Shown here piece by piece: positions 43,001 to 52,009 of a DNA stretch of 64,000 bases (positions are counted from its first letter, which is position 1; each line of letters starts with the position of its first letter). The position numbers and the translations under genes were made by a program. This stretch comes from Brumimicrobium sp051745635 (lineage in GTDB: Bacteria; Bacteroidota; Bacteroidia; Flavobacteriales_D; Crocinitomicaceae), in NCBI GenBank assembly GCA_051745635.1, contig JBNJEH010000004.1:1-64000 (forward strand), read 5' to 3'. Under the pieces are notes generated by a model. That model ran no database searches. It worked only from the letters and a program-made list of their open reading frames with translations, and was not told the DNA's origin.

Positions 43001-43060
43001 TTTGCTATTTGTTGAAGCAAAAATAGGTATATTTTGCTATTTAAAAAAGCAAAAATGAGG
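43001..43060 (-). promoter_or_regulatory. Twin palindromes at the start of the AAA_14 ATPase gene
   Basis: Two copies (43001-43027 and 43032-43060) of TTTTGCTATTT-N-AAGCAAAAAT, each an inverted repeat with arms TTTGCT/AGCAAA. The minus strand holds a -7 element TATTTTTG at 43018-43025 within the first copy, 17 bases before the ATG. Likely an operator. Confidence 0.5.
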
Positions 43061-43085
43061 TTTTTTGTTTTGAGGGGGTGTAATA

Positions 43086-43136
43086 GTTATTTCTGAATCC
43101 TTTTGGATACGATTCTTTGAGTAGGCGTAAAAGTTT
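43086..43136 (-). pseudogene. Remnant of the middle of the GT4 glycosyltransferase
   Basis: About 50 bases match, with several changes, the part of the intact gene at about 39728-39778 that encodes YAYSKKLIQKDSEIK. It lies upstream of the AAA_14 gene and has no open frame of its own. Confidence 0.6.
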
Positions 43137-43227
43137 GGATTTGCTTGCGGACAGAAATATATTTAGATTAAATTTCATTTTTTTGCCCTGTATTTACAAA
43201 CGGGTAATTATTTGTCGATTATGAAAT

Positions 43228-43389
43228 CTAAAATCGGAATGCAGTACCAAAATTTAGAAAACCAAGAATCAACATAATTATACCGTAAATCAGAGCACAT
43301 ATGATCAGAACGAAAAAGAGATCTTTTATGAATGTATGAACCTTTTTTTGATTTATCATTTCAATCAACTTTATAATTACTTTTTTCAT
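43228..43389 (-). CDS. Possible 53-residue single-helix membrane protein
   Basis: ATG 43389 to TAG 43228. The protein has a basic N-terminus (MKKVIIKLIEMINQKKVH), a membrane segment (LFFVLIICALIYGIIMLILG) and a short tail FGTAFRF. It lies between the glycosyltransferase remnant and the divergent GT4 gene. No homolog is recalled; it might also be decay debris. Confidence 0.35.
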   Translation of the reverse strand: MKKVIIKLIEMINQKKVHTFIKDLFFVLIICALIYGIIMLILGFLNFGTAFRF

Positions 43390-43547
43390 TAATCTGATTT
43401 AAGAGTCCTCATCAAATTATTAGCAAAATTTAAATATAAATACAGCTATGTGTTTTCTTCTTCAAAGAAATACTTTTTTCAATTATTTCTATTTCAATAA
43501 TTTTATGAGTTACTTTGAACCACGAAAGTAAAGAAATCTCGCCGAGA

Positions 43548-44756
43548 ATGAAAGAACTAATTTTAGTGACTGCTGGTTTTCCTTTTGGAATGGGGGAAAC
43601 GTTTCTGGAAACGGAGGTGAAATACTTGGCTAAAGGGTTTGACAAAGTAACTATTTTAGCCATCAATCCTTCGTCTGAAACACAGCGCTCTTTACCTGAA
43701 AATTGCCACGCGACTCCTTTACATATCCAAGTTGGAAGCAAGGAAAAGCTGCGTGCACTTCGGTTTTTGTTTACAGGGTTGTTTTGGAAGGAACTGAAAG
43801 TGATTCACAAAACGTATAAGATGCGCTTGACTAAAGGCATGATCAACACTATGCTGATTTCGCTTTATAGGGCTTCAACAATTAAAAACTATCTCGAAAA
43901 CAGTGTCAATAAGAATGAACAGGTGTTTTATAGTTATTGGTGTGATGACGCTGCGTTGGCGTTGGCGTTATTGAAAAAGAATCTCCCTTCATTCAAAGCA
44001 ATTAGTAGAATACATCGATGGGATGTGTATTTTGAGGAGAGTACGTTGAGTTACTTACCTTATCGGCACTTCATAACAAGACAACTTAATAAAATATTTT
44101 CTATTTCTGAGGATGGCATAAATTACGCTGTAAAAAGGTGGAAAGTAGATAGAAAAAACTTTAGCTTATCTCGTTTAGGAATTGAATCAAAAGGGGAGAT
44201 TAGCCATCTAAATAAAGAGTGTTTTACAATCGTGAGTTGCTCAAACCTTATTCCTGTAAAAAGAGTTGATTTATTAGCAAAAGCAGTTGTACAACTTAAA
44301 GGTAAAGCTAAATTGCGATGGATTCATATTGGGGATGGTACCGAAAGATATAAGATTGACAAAATTATAAAAGATGTAGATGGATCTATTTCTATTGAAA
44401 TGCCCGGAAGATTGCCAAACCTAGAAGTTTTTGAACTTTACCGTAAAGAGAGACCAGACCTGTTTGTAAATGTAAGTTCTTCAGAAGGTATACCCGTTTC
44501 TATAATGGAAGCAATGAGTTTTGGAATTCCTTGTATTGCAACGAATGTGGGGGGAAATAGTGAGATTGTAAATGAACGAAATGGGAAGTTATTAGCAGAA
44601 AACCCAACGCCTCAGGAAATCGTTGATGCTATTTGTGCGTTTTTTGAAACCACAGTTTTTCAATTAAAAAGTGAAGGGGCGTTTTTGACTTGGGAGGAGA
44701 AGTATAATGGGGAGAGGAATTATAGTGATTTTGTAGGTAAATTGAGTCTATTCTAG
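43548..44756 (+). CDS. GT4 family glycosyltransferase on the + strand
   Basis: ATG 43548 (MKELILVTAGFPFGMGETFLE) is chosen over the TTG at 43515. The 402-residue GT-B enzyme has VSCSNLIPVKRVDLL, WIHIGDGTERYKI and the donor-site ERPDLFVNVSSSEGIPVSIMEAMSFG with PCIATNVGGNSEIV. It is the only biosynthetic gene of the island on the + strand and overlaps the convergent GT4 gene by 4 bases. Confidence 0.88.
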   Translation: MKELILVTAGFPFGMGETFLETEVKYLAKGFDKVTILAINPSSETQRSLPENCHATPLHIQVGSKEKLRALRFLFTGLFWKELKVIHKTYKMRLTKGMINTMLISLYRASTIKNYLENSVNKNEQVFYSYWCDDAALALALLKKNLPSFKAISRIHRWDVYFEESTLSYLPYRHFITRQLNKIFSISEDGINYAVKRWKVDRKNFSLSRLGIESKGEISHLNKECFTIVSCSNLIPVKRVDLLAKAVVQLKGKAKLRWIHIGDGTERYKIDKIIKDVDGSISIEMPGRLPNLEVFELYRKERPDLFVNVSSSEGIPVSIMEAMSFGIPCIATNVGGNSEIVNERNGKLLAENPTPQEIVDAICAFFETTVFQLKSEGAFLTWEEKYNGERNYSDFVGKLSLF

Positions 44757-45877
44757 ACTTCATTATTATAAATATCAATTAATCGCTCAACATATTTCTC
44801 AATACCAAATTCCTTAGCATTTTCAATAGACTGTTCTGATAACTTCTCATATAAATGTTTGTCAGAAATAATTTTTTCAATTGAATCGGCAAAATCTTTT
44901 GGATTTTCAGATGAAACAATAATACCATTTTTTCCGCTTTCTAAAAATTCATTGTTAGGCATGCAATCTGAACTAACAATTGGTACCCCATAGGAATTTG
45001 CCTCTATAAACACCATAGGCAGTCCTTCATAAACAGCAGTGTGAATCATAAGGTTTGCTGGAAGGTATATTGTATTCATTTTATTAACTAAACCCATCAT
45101 TTCAACGTAATCTTCAAGTTGATGTTTTTCAATGAGGTTTGAACATTCTTCTGAATTAATACCATCTCCTACAATCTTGAGTTTGAAAATTAAACCTTTA
45201 CCTTTTAGCTCTTTCGCAATGTTTAATGCTAACTGTGGTCTTTTTACGTTTGTTAGACTCCCAACCCAAATAAGGCTTATACAGTCGCTATTTAGTGTTT
45301 TATGTGAATAGTCTATTTCTGGAAGTGGAACAGCATTGGGTAAGGTTATGATTTTTCCAAATCCAATTTTTTTGTCTATCATTTCAAGAGTACCAGCTGA
45401 ACAAGCGATAAAGGTTGTTTGATGTTTTTTAAATTTATTTTTTAGCCAAGAAAATTCATAAAAATCACTCCACATTCGTTTATTTAATAGCTTATTCAAT
45501 GAAATACCATTATATACTTGAACCTCGCTGTTATGTTGATGAGAAAAATAAAAAGCTTCAGGGTAATAATATGAATGAGTGAGTAATTCAGCGAAGAACA
45601 AATGACTGTGGATAATATTAGGTTTAAAGTCATTGATAAAGTTAATGTAGTCATCATTATCAACTTTATTCTTCCTATAAAGTGAAAAACGAAAAGAAAT
45701 AGCTCCTCCATAAATACCAACTCTTGGGTCTAGAATATCTTCGAATTCGTTGCCTTGATTGACAAGATATATAGCTACCTCAAAATTTGGTTTTCTTACT
45801 AGTTCATTCGATATATTTACCAGCATGCGTTCAGCCCCTCCTCTACGAAGATTTGTTATCACAAACAAGATTTTCAT
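44753..45877 (-). CDS. GT4 family glycosyltransferase
   Basis: ATG 45877 (MKILFVITNLRRGGAERMLVN) gives the classic N-terminus; an ATG seven codons upstream, one base after the previous stop, is also possible. The 374-residue protein has LIWVGSLTNVKRPQLAL, LKIVGDGINSEEC and HTAVYEGLPMVFIEANSYGVPIVSSD. It is likely co-transcribed with the DUF6625 gene. Confidence 0.88.
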   Translation of the reverse strand: MKILFVITNLRRGGAERMLVNISNELVRKPNFEVAIYLVNQGNEFEDILDPRVGIYGGAISFRFSLYRKNKVDNDDYINFINDFKPNIIHSHLFFAELLTHSYYYPEAFYFSHQHNSEVQVYNGISLNKLLNKRMWSDFYEFSWLKNKFKKHQTTFIACSAGTLEMIDKKIGFGKIITLPNAVPLPEIDYSHKTLNSDCISLIWVGSLTNVKRPQLALNIAKELKGKGLIFKLKIVGDGINSEECSNLIEKHQLEDYVEMMGLVNKMNTIYLPANLMIHTAVYEGLPMVFIEANSYGVPIVSSDCMPNNEFLESGKNGIIVSSENPKDFADSIEKIISDKHLYEKLSEQSIENAKEFGIEKYVERLIDIYNNEV

Positions 45878-45899
45878 TTTCCTGGACTCTTCCTGCATA

Positions 45900-46811
45900 T
45901 TACAAACTTTTAATCCCTTTTAAATCTATTTTTATTGTATCATCAAAATCTTCTACAGCATAATCAAAACCATCTTGCCAAGGAGCTTTTGTTCCATCAG
46001 CTCTCCAAGTACTTGATTTAAAATTCATCAAGTGAAGGTAGATAAAGTTCTTACCCTCGTCCCTGCTGTTCGTAATAGTGCCTTGATCGTAAAACCACTC
46101 ATTGGGTTGGTCGCTATTCAATGTGCCATCTATCCAAGGGATGGGAGTAAAAGGGGTGGTATATTGCTCCACAAAATAATGTTTTCTGGTTTTTAATTTT
46201 CGCATCACAATCAGCACTTTATTGTTTTTTGAAAAGCGTAATTTTTCCGCTGCTTTATCAAAAAAAGTCATTTGTAATGCGTTAGTAATACCATGCTCAT
46301 CAATTCCAACAAATTCTGGATTTTGAAGAGCCTGTCTCCAATTATAAATTTTGTATCCGATTGTTTTGTGGTTTTCAGTATTTCGTAATAGTGCGAGGTG
46401 ACCAGATAATCGCGTTTTATGAGTAGACAACACATCAAATTTGGTAAGAATTTTATTCGTATAAAACGATCGGATCGCTCCAAAAAAAAGATCCACATCA
46501 GTCCATCCAAAAAAATCGTAACCACTAATTTCTTTTTGATGAACTAAACCAAAAAATGGCCGCAAATCACAAATTTTATAAGCATTAGGAATTTTAATGT
46601 CTTCTCCTAATAAGTCCTTATATCTTCTGATGTATTCCTCAAACGTTGTCTTTTCAAATGAGATATTTTTAATTCCATCTAACATCGATATATCACAATC
46701 CGTGATAAAGAAAAAATCAATTGTTTCATTTCGTTTGATGGAATCAAGATACAGCTCCATCCAAATTGGCCATTTACCGAAATATGGTATGATAAGGACT
46801 ATTGATTGCAT
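45900..46811 (-). CDS. DUF6625 family protein, probable glycosyltransferase
   Basis: The 303-residue protein has YFGKWPIWMELYLDSIKRN, FITDCDIS and GYDFFGWTDVDLFFG; the DVD resembles the DxD metal site of GT-A transferases. Family members occur in surface-polysaccharide loci. Its ATG overlaps the end of the fkbM gene by 13 bases. Confidence 0.75.
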   Translation of the reverse strand: MQSIVLIIPYFGKWPIWMELYLDSIKRNETIDFFFITDCDISMLDGIKNISFEKTTFEEYIRRYKDLLGEDIKIPNAYKICDLRPFFGLVHQKEISGYDFFGWTDVDLFFGAIRSFYTNKILTKFDVLSTHKTRLSGHLALLRNTENHKTIGYKIYNWRQALQNPEFVGIDEHGITNALQMTFFDKAAEKLRFSKNNKVLIVMRKLKTRKHYFVEQYTTPFTPIPWIDGTLNSDQPNEWFYDQGTITNSRDEGKNFIYLHLMNFKSSTWRADGTKAPWQDGFDYAVEDFDDTIKIDLKGIKSL

Positions 46812-47662
46812 AAAATTTTGTTTACGCCAATTGTCAATTCGCCTGAATAGGTTATTTCAAACCCGGCATTAATCAAACTAGCTTCAACTTGATTTCTACA
46901 GTTGAATTCATCGTGTATTTCAATTGCTATTACTTTTACTTTCTTTAACCAACTTAAATCAGAAGACCCTTCAAAAATAGTTTTCTCGCCACCTTCTATA
47001 TCCATTTTTAAAAAGTCAATGACACCTATTCCGTATTCCATTAAAATTTCGGGAACAGTAGTTGTTTCAAAGAGGACTTCTTCTTTTTCATTCGCTTCAA
47101 CAAGTCTAAATGACCAATCTTGTCCATCTCTAAAAGTTCTATCTTCTTTGAGTCTTGTGGTTTTGTTCCATAGACCTTTTTGAAGAAGCGTAACCCTTGA
47201 TAAATCGTTCTTCTCTATATTTATCGAAAGTCGTTTAAATGTATCTTTTGAAGGTTCTAATGCAATTATTTTTAGGTTGGGATAATATGCTTTGAAGTAT
47301 ATAGAAGTTAATCCAATATTAGCGCCTGCATCAATCATATTGTCAAGCGATATATTCTTTTCATTGAAAAGATCAATCAATGAATCGTACTCCTTTTAGA
47401 AAACAATTTGATTAAAGACTAGGGTGTCTGATGAATCTTGAGCTACATAAAAATCAAACACTTTCTTATTGACGGGGTATTGAAAACGAAATAAATTGTT
47501 TTCCTTTTTATAGTTGACACTCTTCCTTTCAAGCAGCACAATAAAGTCGTAAGTGCTTTTTAAGCCCTTAGGAACTGAATTAACCAAACGACTCCCAAGA
47601 CTATATTTTAATAGTTTAATCCAATGATTTGAATTAAATCGCTTTATAGTTGATAATCCCAT
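46799..47662 (-). pseudogene. FkbM-family methyltransferase interrupted by an in-frame TAA
   Basis: ATG 47662 opens a 288-codon frame broken only by TAA at 47396-47398 (codon 89). Before it: SSDTLVFNQIVF; after it: KEYDSLIDLFNEKNISL, then IDAGANIGLTSIYFKAYYPN (SAM site), IALEPSKDTF and VIDFLKMDIEGGEKTIF. The two halves join without any shift, so one substitution of a Lys, Gln or Glu codon explains it. FkbM enzymes O-methylate sugars. Either a recent null or a read-through. Confidence 0.85.
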
Positions 47663-47675
47663 AGATTATAACAGT

Positions 47676-48752
47676 TTAAGCATTTTCATAATTTTTAAAT
47701 AGATCAGAATCAAATTCTTTCAACTTGTTTAATAATTCACCCTTAACTTTTTCGTTGAACTGATATTTTGGTTGCTTAACTTTATTTCTCTTAACCCTTG
47801 TAAGATAAGGTCGTGCACGATAAACAATCCCTTTGATAAATTTTATATTTCGTGTATTATTGTATAACCTTAAATAATATACGCTTCTACTTCCCAAGTG
47901 TTTCTTGATAAGGTTTGAATGTTTATTTAACATGCTTTTTAACTCCTTTTCAGTTAGTAAAAATTCTAACTTACTGAGCATATAATCAGGAAAACTGCTT
48001 TCTAATATCGGGCGGTTGTTTTCATTGGTTAGCCAATTTTCGTAGGTGTAAAAATTACTTACCATCTTTGGCAGAACATTATTTCTTGAAGTAATTGCAT
48101 TAATATCACTGTCTTTTCGAAGAAAGTAATCGGGTAATATTGAGCACCATGATACATTAGGGCTATATGAAAAAGCCTGTATAGCAAAGTCTACGTCTTG
48201 CCAACAAAGAAGTTTTTCATCCCATCTGATGTTATTGCTCTCTAAAAATGTTCTTTTCCATGTTGGAGAACTTGTCTGAAATACAACCTGCATTTGAAGA
48301 AAAAGATTCAAAATTCTATCTGCATCAAAGATAGTTGTGTAATCAATTAGTTCTAGTTTTTGGGAGTTAAACTGTAGACCATTTGAAAGCAAAACATCCA
48401 AATGAGGGTTCTTACAAGCATATTGGATTCTTTCGCTTAAAGCCCAAGGCGCAAGAAGGTCATCGCTGTCTAAAAATATCAGGTAATCACCTGAGGCTTC
48501 ATTCATTCCTATATTTCTGCAACTTGGTGCCCCTTTGGGTTCTTTGTGCCGCTTATATACTTTTATCTGTTGCTCTTTTTGGGCATAAGTTTCCATCACA
48601 TCCAGTGTTTCATCAGTAGAACCATCATCAACAACAATACATTCCCAATTATCATAAGATTGGGCAATTATAGATTCCAAACACTCAGTAATTAATTCTG
48701 GGCGATTGAAAACGGGTATTATTATGGAAATTAGAGTAGCGTTACCTTTCAT
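47676..48752 (-). CDS. GT2 family glycosyltransferase
   Basis: The 358-residue GT-A enzyme has LISIIIPVFNRPELITECLES, CIVVDDGSTDET, the RNIGMNEASGDYLIFLDSDDLL metal site (DSDD) and LLCWQDVDFAIQAF. The C-terminal about 100 residues are helical and basic. It transfers a sugar to the growing repeat unit on the cytoplasmic face. It is followed 13 bases later by the fkbM gene. Confidence 0.9.
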   Translation of the reverse strand: MKGNATLISIIIPVFNRPELITECLESIIAQSYDNWECIVVDDGSTDETLDVMETYAQKEQQIKVYKRHKEPKGAPSCRNIGMNEASGDYLIFLDSDDLLAPWALSERIQYACKNPHLDVLLSNGLQFNSQKLELIDYTTIFDADRILNLFLQMQVVFQTSSPTWKRTFLESNNIRWDEKLLCWQDVDFAIQAFSYSPNVSWCSILPDYFLRKDSDINAITSRNNVLPKMVSNFYTYENWLTNENNRPILESSFPDYMLSKLEFLLTEKELKSMLNKHSNLIKKHLGSRSVYYLRLYNNTRNIKFIKGIVYRARPYLTRVKRNKVKQPKYQFNEKVKGELLNKLKEFDSDLFKNYENA

Positions 48753-48778
48753 GATTAATTAACAAAAGCTATTTCGGC

Positions 48779-48937
48779 TTAATCTAATAAATTATGGTAT
48801 TTCATCTTCATAGCCTTCTCTCCAAAAACTTCCTCTATACCCTTTTCATTTTCTAAATGCGCTGTAAAATCACTTGAATCTTTCAACCAAACTTGTATAA
48901 GCAATAAAAAGGTTGACTACAAAAAGTATTCTGCCAT
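48779..48937 (-). pseudogene. Small coding-like remnant with in-frame TAG
   Basis: From ATG 48937 a 53-codon frame reads through a TAG at 48917-48919 (codon 7) to VWLKDSSDFTAHLENEKG and KMKYHNLLD with TAA at 48779. The tail looks like the C-terminus of a glycan-locus enzyme, but no family is certain. Confidence 0.4.
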
Positions 48938-49330
48938 TTATTTTAACTTATTAAAGCTACTATCAGAGGTTAATTCGGATAAAAACTGTTGTCCTATCAT
49001 TTCACAAGCGAAATGTTTTGAAAATTCAGCAGCATTGTTTTTAGCTCATTTTGCCTTCTTTCTGAATGATACTTATCAAGTATTTTTTAATACATCGAAT
49101 AAAAAAACTGTTTACACCAGGGCTGATTAATTCGGGTGTTGCTTCACTTCCTCTAACAAAGACAATACAACCAGGAGACCCTCGCTTTCGTTCCGAGACT
49201 ACCCAACTTGGGTTTGGTAAAATGGTGACCGAATAAGTGTCTTGGGAAGTAATTTGTCATAAAAAACCAATTAGAACCAGGCAACACAAAACTGACCTGA
49301 TACATGCCCCTAATGCCTTAACTCATTACT
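48938..49330 (-). pseudogene. Frameshifted GT4 glycosyltransferase remnant
   Basis: Pieces in different frames read GCIVFVRGSEATPELISPGV, then LDKYHSERRQNELK, then NAAEFSKHFACEMIGQQFL ending in SELTSDSSFNKLK and TAA at 48938-48940. This is the order of the C-terminal part of a GT4 enzyme. At least two frameshifts separate the pieces. The donor-domain start is lost before 49330. Confidence 0.6.
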
Positions 49331-49393
49331 TAGCATGAATATGGATTGTTGTGCACACTAAAAAATATGATGTGTGAGAAAATACGTTGAAAT

Positions 49394-50422
49394 TCATTTT
49401 TTTGAAAGCAATGATTTAAAGTATGCTTTATTTATATAAACAAAACGTTTTTTATTTATCAAGTTTTTAGTATTGAACAAGCTTATAAAATAATTTTTAG
49501 TTTTAACTATTGCCTTTTCGTTGTTCATAGAGTGATCAAATTGTTTCATTTTATTTAGATGAACCTTATGAGTATAATATGACACCATCTCGTTGTCACC
49601 TTTTTGTTCATAATAATTTCTCAAAGCGATGAATGTTGCCCTTAACTTTAAATATTTGGTTTTTTGGTTTAATGAGCTCCATACCCCACCACTATGAACC
49701 CGATATACAGCAGGTTTAATATCCTGATGGTAGTGATATTTCCCGTAATTACCTAACAAACTAATTAAGCATGAATCTCCATTAGAAGTGTTTGATAATA
49801 TTTCGGGGAATTCTCGCACACCTGGAATATTTCGAAAAACCATTGTTAATGTTAGAATATCATAGATTCTCTTCAACTCCTCACAAGTGGCATCTTTTTG
49901 ATAAACTTCAGGTAGTTTAGAGGAACTTAAGAAATTATTATTTTTATCAATGATTTTAGCATTATGACCACTTATAACATACTCCTCATTCTCTTCCAAA
50001 AACTCCACTTGCTTTTGTAGTTTGAAAGGGTCTGTCCAGTAATCGTCGCCATCACATAACGCAGTATATTTTCCTTTAGCAGAATACAAATTATATAGAA
50101 AATTAAAACGACCAGTCGGTTTTCCTCCAATACTAATATTATTTTCTCTATGATGAAGAAATAATCTAATCTTTTCAGGATATCGATTAGCGTAACCTAT
50201 GCAAATTTCACGTGTACTATCTTTGGAAGCGTCTTCACCCAATAAAATTTCAATTTCAAAGCTAGTTTTTTGCATTAAAACACCCTCAAGACATTCCTGT
50301 ATATAATCAGCATGTTGATACGTCTGAATACATACGGATACCATAGGTGTTTTGATGACTTTATTTTCATTCTCAACCACCTTTTTGTTTTCGTATATTT
50401 TCTTGAAATCGTTTATATCCAT
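49394..50422 (-). CDS. GT2 family glycosyltransferase
   Basis: The 342-residue protein has VSVCIQTYQHADYIQECLEG, LLGEDASKDSTREIC and the metal-binding YTALCDGDDYWTDPFKLQKQ typical of a GT2 subgroup from capsule and O-antigen loci. The C-terminus is helical and basic. It overlaps the sulfotransferase gene by 10 bases, so both belong to one transcript. Confidence 0.9.
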   Translation of the reverse strand: MDINDFKKIYENKKVVENENKVIKTPMVSVCIQTYQHADYIQECLEGVLMQKTSFEIEILLGEDASKDSTREICIGYANRYPEKIRLFLHHRENNISIGGKPTGRFNFLYNLYSAKGKYTALCDGDDYWTDPFKLQKQVEFLEENEEYVISGHNAKIIDKNNNFLSSSKLPEVYQKDATCEELKRIYDILTLTMVFRNIPGVREFPEILSNTSNGDSCLISLLGNYGKYHYHQDIKPAVYRVHSGGVWSSLNQKTKYLKLRATFIALRNYYEQKGDNEMVSYYTHKVHLNKMKQFDHSMNNEKAIVKTKNYFISLFNTKNLINKKRFVYINKAYFKSLLSKK

Positions 50423-51225
50423 TTAAAATGTTTGTTGAGTTTTTTGAAGTCTTCGTCTTCTTTTATGGTTTTTTCAATAAAACGCGGTAAAGTTTTTTTC
50501 CATCCATTATCATTTTTTTTCTTTTTAAATACTGAATAGGCATCATTAGATTGAGAAGAGGTTGAGTCTTTTAAAAAAGTATCTGTTTGTTGTTTATATT
50601 CCAGATTACAAAATTCAAAAAGCTGTTTTATTTCATTAGTGGTATCAGTTAACAAATCGTCATAAGAAATAAGGTAAAATTGATTCGGATAGTTCTTTTT
50701 TAGTCTTAAAAAAAGAAAACAGACTTCTTTCCATTTTTCATAACCGTTAAATTCTTCTGGTTTATTCATATTTTTTTTTGGAGCATATCTCCATTCTTCT
50801 TGTATTTTCCAATCTAAATCTATCCTAAATTCTTTTGGGGCATTCAACCAAGAATTGATTACAGCAAAAGGGCTTCTAATTAAGCCTATAACTTTTATTT
50901 CTTTTTCTTGAATTAGTAAGTTTTCTAATATGTGATGATAACGTACTTCTTTATAAATTATATGTGTTTTATTATTCTTTAAAAACGTTGGTACTTTATT
51001 GTCTTTTTTTGCAGTTTTTTGTAAGACAAAATTATCTGATGTGTGTAATATTTGATTAAAATAATCTTCAATAGCAAAGTTTGACGATGCTGGAGTCAGC
51101 ATACCTTTATGAGAGTAAGAAAAAAGAGGCTGAAATCTATATGCCACATTAGGATGGGAATCAAAAATAGAACCTAACCACGAAGAACCTGATCGGGGGA
51201 CGCTATGTACAGCTATCTTTTTCAA
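50413..51225 (-). CDS. PAPS-dependent sulfotransferase
   Basis: It starts with TTG at 51225; an in-frame stop upstream leaves no ATG that keeps the motif. The 270-residue protein has the PAPS 5'-phosphosulfate loop SVPRSGSSWLGSIFDSHPN and the 3'-phosphate motif IGLIRSPFAVINSWL. It would sulfate a sugar hydroxyl. Together with the second sulfotransferase at 53.3 kb it suggests a sulfated polymer. PAPS synthesis genes are not in the window. Confidence 0.85.
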   Translation of the reverse strand: MKKIAVHSVPRSGSSWLGSIFDSHPNVAYRFQPLFSYSHKGMLTPASSNFAIEDYFNQILHTSDNFVLQKTAKKDNKVPTFLKNNKTHIIYKEVRYHHILENLLIQEKEIKVIGLIRSPFAVINSWLNAPKEFRIDLDWKIQEEWRYAPKKNMNKPEEFNGYEKWKEVCFLFLRLKKNYPNQFYLISYDDLLTDTTNEIKQLFEFCNLEYKQQTDTFLKDSTSSQSNDAYSVFKKKKNDNGWKKTLPRFIEKTIKEDEDFKKLNKHFKWI

Positions 51226-51301
51226 ACCAACTTATAATTATAAAGTATGTCTTTTTTATATGCCGACCTATCCTGCGCACTTTTAGAAATGGTACTCATA
51301 A

Positions 51302-52009
51302 TCAATCTATAAAATTAACACTTTTCATTCTCATCCTCGCCTCCTCCTTTGAACAGTGCATTAAAACATCTATAATTGACAAATAAGGTATAAATTCTTC
51401 AAGACCCTGATTATATGGTATCTGTTTTGATTGAATAAACTGCAGATCAATATTATTCTTGTAAAACTTTTCTTTGGAAAAAAATTCCAAACCATTTTCT
51501 GGATTGACATACTTATCAGCACCGAGAGCTTTTGTAATATTTAAAGCCCACTCATCAGGTTCGTTCGCTTTTTTAATTTCGACATTCATATCCGACCAAA
51601 TTGATATTTGCGTTTTTATATCTAAATAATTGGAAATGACGGATAAAGAATGGTAATTCAACTGTGTAATACTTGAGCCAGAATATTCTAATGCCTCCAA
51701 TAATAAACTTTTAACGCTATGAAAATTTCTGGCTTTCTTGTAAGCGTTTATCTGCGCAATAATCTTTTCTTTCCAATTAACTGACTGATTAATGTTCATT
51801 TCAGCTATTGACGTGTCTCTAGGTTTTTTTACAAGCGGAACTTTTATATACATCGGTCGCCCCTGACTACTGATAACTCTATTTCTTTCGATCCAACCAT
51901 GTCTAATGAATTGGGGGGTATCGAACAAAATAAAATGATCAACATGATCTATTAACGAAAAATACCCTATATAAGGGAGAAAATATGGCTGCATTATACC
52001 TAACTTCAT
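51302..52009 (-). CDS. WbqC-family protein
   Basis: The 235-residue protein matches WbqC: MKLGIMQPYFLPYIGYFSLI, DTPQFIRHGWIERNRV, YIKVPLVKK and EFIPYLSIIDVLMHCS. WbqC-like proteins occur in O-antigen loci and are proposed to attach glycine or an acyl group to an amino sugar. Its ATG overlaps the aminotransferase stop by 4 bases, so the two likely act in one step series. Confidence 0.88.
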   Translation of the reverse strand: MKLGIMQPYFLPYIGYFSLIDHVDHFILFDTPQFIRHGWIERNRVISSQGRPMYIKVPLVKKPRDTSIAEMNINQSVNWKEKIIAQINAYKKARNFHSVKSLLLEALEYSGSSITQLNYHSLSVISNYLDIKTQISIWSDMNVEIKKANEPDEWALNITKALGADKYVNPENGLEFFSKEKFYKNNIDLQFIQSKQIPYNQGLEEFIPYLSIIDVLMHCSKEEARMRMKSVNFID

